This document shows, piece after piece, positions 8,218-16,015 of a stretch of DNA of 36,791 nucleotides. The DNA comes from Bradyrhizobium sp. ARR65 (GTDB lineage: Bacteria > Pseudomonadota > Alphaproteobacteria > Rhizobiales > Xanthobacteraceae): the NCBI RefSeq assembly GCF_000472385.1, contig NZ_AWZU01000061.1:1-36791 (forward strand), in the 5' to 3' direction. Each line of letters opens with the position of its first letter. Position 1 is the first letter of the stretch. Under the pieces are notes generated by a model that worked only from the letters and a program-made list of their open reading frames with translations, made no database searches and was not told the origin of the DNA. Position numbers and translations under genes: made by a program.

Positions 8218-8358
8218 TCACTTTGAGGAAGCCCACGCAGATCGCGAACGGCATGGGCGAAAACGGATGCAGACGTGATCGGAGGCGGTGACTTCGCCTT
8301 TCCCTGGCGGATATTTCACATGGCGGCCCACACATGCGAGCTTGTGTCCCATTCCCAT
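8218..8358 (-). CDS. Small hypothetical protein with a strong ribosome binding site
   Basis: The ATG at 8358 is preceded by AGGAGGGA two bases away from it, one of the best Shine-Dalgarno sequences in the window. The frame gives 46 residues beginning MGMGHKLACVGRHVKYPPGK. The end (RPCRSRSAWASSK) looks like out-of-frame sequence. Another frame continues as MPFAICVGFLKVMATVDFHV and stops near 8166, so a late frameshift is possible. I recognise no family. It lies between the transporter gene and copy 2 of the shared motif and could be co-transcribed with the transporter. Confidence 0.4.
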   Translation of the reverse strand: MGMGHKLACVGRHVKYPPGKGEVTASDHVCIRFRPCRSRSAWASSK

Positions 8359-8486
8359 GGTCCCTCCTGTTGCAAAGCGTCCTTCTGCGGGACGGTTAGG
8401 TTGTTCTGCATTCAAGGCAGGACTCAGAATCCTCTTTTCGGACCGAGACCTCCGTCCGGCTCGCTGGACCGAACACCCCTGCTCGC

Positions 8487-8696
8487 TTAAGCGGTCGCGC
8501 GAACCGACATCGTCGCTGCGATCGTCGCGATCAAAAGGGGCCAGAAAAGTTGAATGCGAAACTTGCGCTCAGTCCGCCCCTGGTCGGCCGCAAAGGATTC
8601 CGGGACAGACCAAAGCGCTTCGAGCGCGTGGCTGGAGGATTGACGCGGACTGCGGGTGCGGCCACCGCACCGGTCGCATAGCCTGCATCCATTCAT
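8487..8696 (-). CDS. Small hypothetical protein, possible C-terminal membrane helix
   Basis: An ATG at 8696 follows GGAGAGGG by three bases. The 69-residue frame starts MNGCRLCDRCGGRT, with CxxCxxC-like cysteines that could bind metal, and ends in a hydrophobic stretch FWPLLIATIAATM. It would be the first frame downstream of copy 2 of the shared motif on this strand. No family recognised. The middle part is not convincing protein, so it may be a relic or chance. Confidence 0.3.
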   Translation of the reverse strand: MNGCRLCDRCGGRTRSPRQSSSHALEALWSVPESFAADQGRTERKFRIQLFWPLLIATIAATMSVRATA

Positions 8697-8782
8697 GTTC
8701 CCTCTCCCGATCGGCCGGCATCTCTGTGCACCAGCTCAACATCGATCAGCAGATCAGCATGATGCCGAGCCAATGTCAACCT

Positions 8783-8820
8783 ATTGCACATAGCAATTTA
8801 GCTTTGGGATATATCAATAC
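8783..8820. promoter_or_regulatory. Shared motif, copy 2, plus adjacent inverted repeat
   Basis: TGGGATATATCAAT at 8805-8818 is the reverse complement of the shared 14-mer with one mismatch. Just beside it ATTGC (8783-8787) and GCAAT (8793-8797) form an inverted repeat with a 5-base spacer, reusing the ATTGC half of the motif. The pair lies between minus-strand genes starting at 8696/8103 and the plus-strand AraD1 gene at 8988, so one regulator could control both. Confidence 0.5.
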
Positions 8821-8987
8821 CCCGATGCGGGTCACGGCGCGCATGCGCCCAGGTGTCGACCATTGAAGAACCTGCGTAAAAACCCCTAGCCGAGCTACAG
8901 ATTGCCCGCCCGATTGACCTATCTCAATTCAGGTGCCAATCTGGAGCTGCCGCAATCGGCGGCGGCTTTGATCTGGAACTCCAACCC

Positions 8988-9980
8988 GTGCGATTACTGC
9001 AATTTGTATCCGCCGACGGCTCCCGCCACGTTGCAGCTGTGCTAGCTGGCAGGTCGGCCCCTGCTTTGGTGAAGAACGCCACTAGCGTGCGCGAGTTGGC
9101 GCTGGAGGCCAGCCGCTCGGGGCTGTCCCTCCTCCAGTGCGTCGAGGGCCATGGCTTCGGCGACCAGGTCGATTACGATGCGATCGTCACAGAGAAGCGG
9201 CTACTGGTCCCTCTCGACCACCCGGACCCGTCCCGGTGCATGATTGCCGTCACCGGCCTTACACATCTAGGTAGCGCTGAGTCGCGAGAGGCCATGCACG
9301 CGAAGTTGGCAGCGACCGACTTGTCGGATTCTATGCGGATGTTCAAGCTTGGTCTGGACGGCGGAAGGCCTTCACCGGGATCGATCGGCGTGCAGCCGGA
9401 ATGGGCCTATAAGGGCGATGGCTCCTGGGCAGTTGCACCCGAGCAACCGCTAGCCCTGCCCTCCTATGCCGAAGATGGTGGCGATGAGGCCGAAATTGTC
9501 GGGCTCTATGTCATCGGCGATCAGGGCGAGGTTCTCCGTGTGGGCTTCAGCCTTGGCAACGAATACTCAGATCATGTGATGGAGCAGAGAAATTACCTTT
9601 ATCTCGCTCATTCAAAACTGCGGCAATGCTCGTACGGCCCTGAGCTGTTAGTGGGCAATCTTCCGGATCAGGTTTGCGGAACGATTCGCGTGTTGCGATC
9701 CGGCTCACCCATTTGGTCGGGGAAGTTCGTCTCAGGCGAGAGCAACATGTGCCACTCGATCGCGAATCTTGAGCACCATCACTTCAAATACGACGCCTTT
9801 CGACGTCCAGGCGACGTCCACGTCTATTTTTTTGGCGCGAGCAGTTTAAGCTTTTCGGATGGCGTCAAGCTCCGCGGCGGCGACACTTTCGAGATCGAGT
9901 CCCCGACATTCGGCCGGGCCCTGCGCAATACCATCGTTGAGGATGCGCGAGAGCGAATTGTGAAGGCGCGACCATTGTAG
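8988..9980 (+). CDS. FAH-family protein, AraD1/GguC type
   Basis: This 330-residue protein belongs to the fumarylacetoacetate hydrolase superfamily, in the subgroup annotated AraD1 or GguC. The AraD1 name ties it to L-arabinose-type pathways, where a 2-keto-3-deoxy sugar acid is dehydrated to alpha-ketoglutarate semialdehyde. GguC itself sits beside the chvE-gguAB sugar genes of Agrobacterium. Recognisable stretches are VTGLTHLGSAESREAMHAK (about 88-106), GVQPEWAYKGDGS, SLGNEYSDHV, YLYLAHSKLRQCSYGPELLV, SIANLEHHHFKYDAFRRPGD and YFFGASSLSFSDGV near the C-terminus. Full length. The start is GTG 8988 with a GGAA-type site upstream. The MocR-like regulator follows after 58 bp on the same strand. 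Substrate is inferred, not shown. Confidence 0.75.
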   Translation: MRLLQFVSADGSRHVAAVLAGRSAPALVKNATSVRELALEASRSGLSLLQCVEGHGFGDQVDYDAIVTEKRLLVPLDHPDPSRCMIAVTGLTHLGSAESREAMHAKLAATDLSDSMRMFKLGLDGGRPSPGSIGVQPEWAYKGDGSWAVAPEQPLALPSYAEDGGDEAEIVGLYVIGDQGEVLRVGFSLGNEYSDHVMEQRNYLYLAHSKLRQCSYGPELLVGNLPDQVCGTIRVLRSGSPIWSGKFVSGESNMCHSIANLEHHHFKYDAFRRPGDVHVYFFGASSLSFSDGVKLRGGDTFEIESPTFGRALRNTIVEDARERIVKARPL

Positions 9981-10038
9981 TCGACCTGGCCGAAGTTTGG
10001 GATAGCGCAGATATAATCTTCTAAGATAAGCAATTGAA

Positions 10039-11394
10039 ATGCAGCAATGGCAACCTCAATTACGTTCTGGCAATGCCCCGGTCTTTCTCCGCTTGCTCGA
10101 GGCTGTCGAGCGGGACATAGCGGCAGGAGTCCTCGCCGCTGGAACGAGGCTACCGACCCAGCGTGATTTGGCGGAGAAAATAGGCCTCAGTGTCGGCACT
10201 GTGATCAAGGCCTATGCGGAAGGTCAACGCCGAGGTCTACTTGTTGGACAGGTCGGTCGAGGAACGTTCGTCGCACCACAGCGATCGAGCTCCGCGGCGC
10301 TCGGGAAGGTCGTCGATCTCAGTCTCAATATTCCGGGTCCATCGCTGCTCCCGAAGGTGCTTGCCGAAAGCTCATCAACGTTCCCGACGGCCGATATTTC
10401 GGATTACGTGGGGTATCTCTCCCACTCGGGTATTTCAGAGCACCGGGTGCAACTGGCGAACCTGTTTCGCGAGGCAGGTTTCGAGGCCAATCCGGACAAC
10501 CTCGTCATTACAAATGGAGCGCAGCATGGGATTGCGCTGACGCTCAGTTCGATCTGTCAGCCGGGAGACAAAGTCTTCGTCGAAGCGGCCACCTACCATG
10601 GCATGAAGTCGTATGCGCATTTCGCAAAGCTCGAGCTGGTCGGGCTGCCGATGGACGGGGAAGGACTGCTTCCGGGACCGTTCGACAAGGCGGCCGCGGC
10701 GGGCACCGCGCGGGTGCTTTTCGCAATTCCGACCATACAGAGCCCCACGGCGAGGATTATGAGCGCGACGCGCCGTCGCGAGATTGTACGAATCGCACGC
10801 AAGCGGGACATCCTGATCATCGAGGATGACGCCTATGGGTTTCTTCACGAAGCGAGCGAGCCGCTTGCCTCGCTCGCGCCGGAGAGAACCTTCTACGTCA
10901 ACACCCTGTCGAAGTGCTTGGCTCCAGGCCTACGGATTGGAATGCTCGTCGTGCCCGAGCAGTATCTCGCCCAGATTCATCAAGCCATGCGGGCCACATG
11001 CTGGATGGCCTCGCCGATCTCGTCTTTCATTTTATCGGAGTGGATCCGGACGGGAACGGCCGCCGGCGTAAAGCAATCTCTGATCCAGGAGGCCAAAAAA
11101 CGAGTGAAGCTCGCCTCCCAAATACTGCGCCCGTATATACGTTCAGATCATCCGGCGAGCTTCCATGTCTGGCTGGACCTGCCAAGCGAGACTGCGCAGC
11201 AGGTGGCAGCCCGGTCCTTGCAACGGGGGGTCATCACTACCCCTCCCTCGGCTCTCTTGGTCGAACCTTCCCTGATCTCGGGGCTGAGGATCTCGATCGG
11301 CGTTCCGGAAAACATCGAAGACCTCGAATGGGCTCTCCGTCAGGTCGCGACCGCTTTAGAGGTCGGCAATGAAGCCAACATGTCGATCATCTAA
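10039..11394 (+). CDS. MocR-like GntR/aminotransferase fusion regulator
   Basis: The 451-residue protein has an N-terminal GntR winged helix (about 10-80, with GTRLPTQRDLAEKIGLSVGT) joined to a fold-type I aminotransferase domain (about 110-445). The PLP lysine is K292 in NTLSKCLAPGLR; the ring-binding aspartate and tyrosine are in IEDDAYGFL (262-269). MocR-type proteins bind PLP or its amino-acid adducts and regulate adjacent catabolic genes. Here it follows the AraD1 gene and probably shares its transcript, so autoregulation through the motif at 8783-8820 is likely. A hairpin directly after the stop (11401-11422) can end the transcript. The ligand is unknown. Confidence 0.85.
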   Translation: MQQWQPQLRSGNAPVFLRLLEAVERDIAAGVLAAGTRLPTQRDLAEKIGLSVGTVIKAYAEGQRRGLLVGQVGRGTFVAPQRSSSAALGKVVDLSLNIPGPSLLPKVLAESSSTFPTADISDYVGYLSHSGISEHRVQLANLFREAGFEANPDNLVITNGAQHGIALTLSSICQPGDKVFVEAATYHGMKSYAHFAKLELVGLPMDGEGLLPGPFDKAAAAGTARVLFAIPTIQSPTARIMSATRRREIVRIARKRDILIIEDDAYGFLHEASEPLASLAPERTFYVNTLSKCLAPGLRIGMLVVPEQYLAQIHQAMRATCWMASPISSFILSEWIRTGTAAGVKQSLIQEAKKRVKLASQILRPYIRSDHPASFHVWLDLPSETAQQVAARSLQRGVITTPPSALLVEPSLISGLRISIGVPENIEDLEWALRQVATALEVGNEANMSII

Positions 11395-11400
11395 GTTGCA

Positions 11401-11422
11401 CGGCAGAGACTGAACTCTGCCG
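11401..11422 (+). terminator. Hairpin after the MocR-like gene
   Basis: CGGCAGAG (11401-11408) and CTCTGCCG (11415-11422) form a perfect 8-bp stem with a 6-base loop, 7 bases after the stop codon. There is no T-run after it, so it may be a weak or factor-dependent terminator. It also lies between convergent genes. Confidence 0.5.
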
Positions 11423-11594
11423 CCCCCTCGAAACTAAGCAGCTGCACGGGCGATCGCGACTGCCCATCGGCTCCAGATGCTAAGCGAGGCAGGCGAGCTC
11501 GTTCTGCTCGCCCACCGGCCCAAGCAGCAGCTGTCTCGCCAAGGGCTGTGCGCCCATCGCGCGGGGCTTCAACGCAAACTTCTCGGTGTGGCGC

Positions 11595-13050
11595 TTATGG
11601 AGCGTGTCCGTCGAACGTGTAGGCGGTCTTTACAGTCGTGTAGAACTCTGCCGCATAGCGCCCTTGCTCGCGCGGCCCATAGGATGAGCCTTTGCGCCCC
11701 CCGAACGGCACGTGGTAATCGACCCCCGCCGTCGGCAGGTTTACCATCACCATGCCGGCCTCGGCGTTGCGTTTGAAGTGGCTGGCATACTTTAGGCTCG
11801 TGGTGCAGATTCCGGAAGACAGCCCAAATGGCGTGTCGTTGGCGATTTCCAGCGCCTCATCATAATTACGCGCCCGGATCACCGTTGCCACGGGCCCAAA
11901 AATTTCCTCGCGTGCTACTCGCATCCGGTTGTCCACTTCTGAAAACAGCGCTGGCGATAAGTAAAAGCCCGGCGTATCCCGTTTCAGTAACTCACCGCCC
12001 GCCACAAGCTTGGCCCCTTCGTCTTGGCCAAGGCGGATGTACTTCAGGTCTTGCTCCAGCTGGCGTTCGTCGACGACCGGGCCAATGTGCGTGCCGCCCT
12101 TGCAGGCATCATCCACAACCAGCGCACTCATCCGCTCCCTCATAGCCGCCAGGAAGGCGTCATGAATACCGCCTGTCACAATAAGGCGAGAGGAAGCCGT
12201 GCAACGCTGGCCGGTCGAGAAGAACGAGCTGTTCACAGCGCATTCAACGGCGAGCTTCAGATCGGCGTCGTCGAGCACCACCATTGGATTTTTGCCGCCC
12301 ATCTCCAACTGCATCTTCTTCATCGGATCTGCAGAGATGCAAGACTGGGCCACTCGCCGGCCTGTAGGAACGGAGCCTGTGAAGGAGATCGCCGCCACCT
12401 TCGCTGCTGAGCATTGCTTCGCCGACGACTCCGCCACTGCCCATCACGAGGTTGAACACGCCCGACGGTAGGCCGGCACGCACGATGATATCGCACAGTG
12501 CATGTGCCGAGGCGGGCACTAATTCGGCAGGCTTGAACACAACCGTGTTGCCATAGGCAATTGCGGGCGCGATCTTCCAGGCGGGAATCGCGATGGGGAA
12601 GTTCCACGGGGTAATTAGGCCGACAACGCCGACCGGCTCGCGGGTAATCTCGATGTCTACACCAGCGCGCACGGAGCCCAGCTTGTCACCGGAAAGTCTT
12701 AAGCACTCGCCAGCGAAGTAATGGAAGATCTGGCCAGCGCGAGTGACCTCGCCGACACCCTCTGGCAGGATCTTGCCTTCCTCGCGCGAGAGCAGGCGCC
12801 CGAGTTCGTCCTTGCGGGCAAGAAGCTCGTCACCCACCGACTTTAGGATGTCGTGGCGAGCCTGGATCGTCGAGCGAGACCAGGCCGCAAAGGCACCGTG
12901 AGCTGCGTCGATCGCCAGCTTGGCATCCGCAGCCGAGGCTTGGGCGTACTCGCCTATGACGTCGCGTGTGTCTGACGGATTGACGTTCGCTGCTACCTTC
13001 CTGGCGTAAAGCCATTCGCCCGCAATGTAATTGTTCGGCATCTTTAACAT
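11595..13050 (-). pseudogene. NAD(P)-dependent aldehyde dehydrogenase split by one frameshift
   Basis: Two overlapping frames make one full aldehyde dehydrogenase of about 480 residues. The N-terminal frame (13050 to about 12400) has TPWNFPIAIPAWKIAPA (oxyanion Asn), VVFKPAELVP (cofactor Lys) and FNLVMGSGGVVGEAM. The C-terminal frame, from about 12410 to 11595, has FTGSVPTGRR, LEMGGKNPMVV (general base Glu) and FFSTGQRCTAS (nucleophile Cys). The switch is near 12405 and equals one extra base. The sequence resembles alpha-ketoglutaric semialdehyde dehydrogenases, which would oxidise the product of an AraD1-type dehydratase to alpha-ketoglutarate. All catalytic residues survive, so the break is recent or an assembly error. 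An alternative ATG is at 13041. Confidence 0.8.
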
Positions 13051-13126
13051 CCGAGATTCGATGAAATTTCGCCTAGCGCAGTGAGCTCATCTCGCTCTGA
13101 CAGGGCCCTGGCTTAGATCGCACGGA

Positions 13127-13150
13127 ATATTGGGATATAGCAATTGGAAC
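13127..13150 (-). promoter_or_regulatory. Shared motif, copy 3, in the ALDH/CoA-transferase divergent promoter
   Basis: TGGGATATAGCAAT at 13131-13144 is the exact reverse complement of the 14-mer upstream of the GH88 gene. Flanks are also alike: CCAATTGC and an upstream CAATCG block. It lies 80 bp from the aldehyde dehydrogenase start and 108 bp from the CoA transferase start, so it could serve both directions. Confidence 0.5.
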
Positions 13151-13252
13151 GATTGGTGCAGTATATTATTGACCGAAAACGGGCGTTGAGATAGCGTCTT
13201 CGGGCCCGTGCAAAGCGGGCTTACAGCTCCGCTCAACTCCAAGAGGCCTGAC

Positions 13253-14455
13253 GTGATCGATGAAGCAAATGGCTCGGATAGCGCGGGCGCCCTTCGCGGC
13301 CTAGTCGTCTTGGAAGTCGGCATGGTCATGCAGGTGCCACTAGCCGGGCAGGTATTGGGGGATCTGGGCGCAGACGTCATCAAGATCGAGCGACCGCAGG
13401 GTGACATCACGCGCGGCCTTGACTTTGAGGCCACCCGTGTTGGCGGGATGAGCGCGTACTACGCTGCGATGGGCAGGAACAAAAGAACGCTTGCTTTGGA
13501 TTTGAAGAACGCCGCGGCTTTAGAGATCCTGCTCAGTCTAGTCGATCGCGCAGATGTATTGATGCACAACTTTCGGCCCGGCGTCATGGAGCGATTGGGT
13601 CTTGGTTATCGCGAGCTTAGCGCGCGCAATCCGCGTCTTATCTATGCTGCCGGCTTTGGCTTCGGGGAAGCTGGTCCTCTTGCAGATCGTCCAGGCCAGG
13701 ACATGCTAGCGCAGGCGTTCAGCGGCTTGGCGCGGGGCGGACTTCAGAAGCACCAGCCTCCCCAGCTCACGAACTCTCCTATTGTCGACTATGGAGCGGC
13801 CATGTCGCTCGTCCAAGGCATTCTCGCGGCCGTGATTGAGCGTCAGAAATCAGGTCTCGGCCAAATGGTGTCGACGTCACTGTTCGACGTTTCACTTGCG
13901 ATGCAGCTTTGCGAAATCGCCAGCGAGAGCATTTATGGCGTGAAAACCAACTGGATACGTCAGGCCATGCTCGCCAGGACTGCTGATGGGTGGGTCGCCG
14001 TCGTGATGCTATTTCGGGACAATCCGCTTGGCTTACTATGCCAGGCGCTTAACCTCCCGGACATAAGCACCCGTCCCGAACTCGCCACCCGCGAAAAGCA
14101 GATCGAAAATCTGGCCACTATCCAACGGCATTGTGAGCCCGCCTTTGCGGCTTTGGCGACCGCCGAAGTGCTTGAGCGCTTGGCGGCCGTGGATCTTCTT
14201 TGTTCAGCTGTGAATGAAATTCCGGAGGCGATCAGCCATCCGCAGGCAAATCAGAACGGCATTATGTGGCAGGTTGAGGTGCCCGGACGCGGACGGGTTC
14301 CACTCGCCGGGCTCCCAGTCCGTCTCTCCCGAACCCCTCCGGGTGTTCGGATTCAGCCGGCCTCTATTGGTGCCGCAACCGATGAGGTTCTGTCTTCCTT
14401 TGGCTTGTCCGAGCAAGCGATCCAGGAGGCACGAAGCAGAAAGGCTTTCGGCTAG
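13253..14455 (+). CDS. Class III (CaiB/BaiF, formyl-CoA type) CoA transferase
   Basis: The 400-residue product has the CaiB/BaiF fold: GLVVLEVGMVMQVPLAGQVL and LGADVIKIERPQGD at the N-terminus, KRTLALDLKN, ADVLMHNFRPGVMERLGLGY, and PIVDYGAAMSLVQGILAAVI with the catalytic Asp. These enzymes move CoA between carboxylic acids through an aspartyl-CoA intermediate. GTG 13253 is chosen because AAGAGG lies 6 bases upstream; GTG 13208 would add 15 residues. It is divergent from the aldehyde dehydrogenase across the shared motif and is followed 225 bp later by an enoyl-CoA hydratase, so it probably activates an acid for the hydratase. Substrate unknown. Confidence 0.85.
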   Translation: MIDEANGSDSAGALRGLVVLEVGMVMQVPLAGQVLGDLGADVIKIERPQGDITRGLDFEATRVGGMSAYYAAMGRNKRTLALDLKNAAALEILLSLVDRADVLMHNFRPGVMERLGLGYRELSARNPRLIYAAGFGFGEAGPLADRPGQDMLAQAFSGLARGGLQKHQPPQLTNSPIVDYGAAMSLVQGILAAVIERQKSGLGQMVSTSLFDVSLAMQLCEIASESIYGVKTNWIRQAMLARTADGWVAVVMLFRDNPLGLLCQALNLPDISTRPELATREKQIENLATIQRHCEPAFAALATAEVLERLAAVDLLCSAVNEIPEAISHPQANQNGIMWQVEVPGRGRVPLAGLPVRLSRTPPGVRIQPASIGAATDEVLSSFGLSEQAIQEARSRKAFG

Positions 14456-14680
14456 CGCCAAGAGCCAAGGTGTTGTCGGCTGTGTTGCCCGTGCTCAAAA
14501 GGCGCCGCCCACGCCTATCGTGACTGCTCGAGGCATGGACGACGAAATACAACAGGCAACTTTGAATACTGCTTCAGTCTCATAGAGGGTGTCAAAGCTA
14601 GGCTCTCAATGGTTCTCATCGCGATCCGAGCTGAGTCGAAAATCCAACCTTTTTACCCAGCTATTCGGGAGACTCCTTGC

Positions 14681-15463
14681 GTGCTTCCAAATTCCGAACT
14701 TGTACTTTCGACCTCCCCGCTCCCGCACGTCCGCCTCTTGGCCATGAATAGGCCGACAAAGCGAAACGCCCTCAACAATGAGCTTATCGCTGCGCTTTCC
14801 TCCGCCTGCCGCGATGCCGTGTCGGATGAGGCCGTCCGCTGCATAGTGCTTTGTGGCACTGATACCTTCTTTTCTGCCGGAGCGGACATTAAGGAAATGC
14901 AGCAGCGCGGCTTCGAAGCTATCAACAACCCAGCCCGGCGCAACGATTGGCGGGACATCACGAACTGCCCGAAGCCGATTATTGCTGCCGTAGAAGGGGT
15001 ATGCTTTGGAGGCGGCCACGAGCTTGCCATGCTGGCCGATATCGTCATCGCAGGCGAAGGCGCGCTCTTTGGGCAGCCCGAGATCAACATCGGAATTCTG
15101 CCGGGCGATGGCGCGACTCAACGCGTGACCCGCGTGGCGGGAAAATCCCTTGCAATGCTGATGATCCTTGGTGGCGAGCCTATTTCGGCCCATACTGCCA
15201 TGCAGGCGGGCTTGGTTGCCGAAGTCGTCCAAGCAGGCAAAGCGCGAACGCGAGCGCTCGAGATCGCGGATCTGATCGCGCATAAGCCACCGCGCTCGGT
15301 AGAACTTGCCAAAGCTTCGGTTCTCGCCGCCTACCAAACGACCCTAGATGCTGGTGTAGAATTTGAGCGGCAAGCGATCCGGGTTGCCTTCACCACCTCT
15401 GACCAGAAGGAGGGAATGAACGCTTTCTTTGAGAAGCGGTCACCAAAGTACGAAGGAAAGTAA
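14681..15463 (+). CDS. Enoyl-CoA hydratase/isomerase (crotonase family)
   Basis: The 260-residue protein has the crotonase oxyanion-hole segments FSAGADIKEM and GVCFGGGHELAMLADIVIAG. Both catalytic glutamates of true hydratases are present, one in GGGHELAM and one in FGQPEINIGILPGDG. It likely adds water to a 2-enoyl-CoA. GTG 14681 has GGGAG 10 bases upstream and gives the usual family length; an ATG at 14609 adds 24 residues with no family similarity. It follows the CoA transferase on the same strand and may share its transcript. The pair would form a short CoA-ester pathway attached to the uronate block. Confidence 0.85.
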   Translation: MLPNSELVLSTSPLPHVRLLAMNRPTKRNALNNELIAALSSACRDAVSDEAVRCIVLCGTDTFFSAGADIKEMQQRGFEAINNPARRNDWRDITNCPKPIIAAVEGVCFGGGHELAMLADIVIAGEGALFGQPEINIGILPGDGATQRVTRVAGKSLAMLMILGGEPISAHTAMQAGLVAEVVQAGKARTRALEIADLIAHKPPRSVELAKASVLAAYQTTLDAGVEFERQAIRVAFTTSDQKEGMNAFFEKRSPKYEGK

Positions 15464-15805
15464 GACTCATCTCTTAGCGTTACGGCAATACTGGAGGAGA
15501 GCAGTTCGCCGGCTCAATATGGGTGACGAGCATAGAAAAATGCGAGGACTGAGACGCCTCCCGTACATTTGCTATAGCCCGTCAGGGGAATGCTATTTGC
15601 AGCCGAGGGAAACGGCTTTTCCTGATACTCACCGTCAGATGATTGAGGCTTCGCTAAACCCAAGATGATGGCCCCCTACCCGAGACCAGGCGCGGCGTCG
15701 CAAATAAAAAGGTCTCACGCTGGGGCCGCCTGGTTATCGTCGGTCAGACGGGATGGGCGCTTGGTGAGGCCCCTCCTCAGATGGCACGAATGGCATCGGA
15801 GCCCG
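15464..15805. other. No gene recognised
   Basis: No convincing coding frame was seen. TTGCTATAGCCC at 15569-15580 matches the shared motif only partly (11 of 14 over the extended match) and has no gene arrangement to support it. Confidence 0.35.
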
Positions 15806-15841
15806 AAAAAAAGCCGCTGCTGGACTTCTCCAACAGCGGCT
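15806..15841 (-). terminator. Strong orphan rho-independent terminator on the minus strand
   Basis: AGCCGCTG (15812-15819) pairs with CAGCGGCT (15834-15841). TGGA and TCCA continue the stem after one mismatch, leaving a tight loop. Read on the minus strand the stem is followed by seven T (complement of 15806-15812). No minus-strand gene lies upstream of it before the plus-strand gene at 16008, so it may end a small RNA started near 15980. Confidence 0.6.
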
Positions 15842-15985
15842 CAGGTGCAGGGAGAAAGCAGACGAGGCCGGTCTGCCAGCGGATGGCTTCTCGGGGCTCA
15901 CTTCTCGCCAAACAGCAAAAGTTCAGCGCTCACGCCTATCTAGACCGGGCTGAAACGACGCATAAGATCCGTGAAGGATAGAGAT

Positions 15986-16015
15986 GGGTAAAATCGGGTA
16001 GAATGGGGTGAAAGC
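15986..16015. promoter_or_regulatory. Three phased GGGTR repeats at the start of the half TIM-barrel gene
   Basis: Three 10-base units begin GGGTAAAATC (15986), GGGTAGAATG (15996) and GGGTGAAAGC (16006). The exact 10-base period puts each on the same face of the helix, as for a protein binding direct repeats. Two units of the same type, GGGTAAAATT and GGGTAAGGCG, are at 25465-25484 upstream of the ABC operon. The third unit overlaps the GTG at 16008, which argues for a later start of that gene. Confidence 0.5.

Noticed and set aside
8288..8866. 192-codon plus-strand open frame
   Set aside because: It overlaps better-supported minus-strand starts, runs through the shared motif and promoter region, and has no recognisable domain.
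14606..15337. 243-codon minus-strand open frame
   Set aside because: It lies wholly antisense to the enoyl-CoA hydratase and is a codon-bias shadow.
15569..15582. Possible fourth copy of the shared 14-mer (TTTGCTATAGCCCG)
   Set aside because: Three mismatches and no gene start nearby; not distinguishable from chance.
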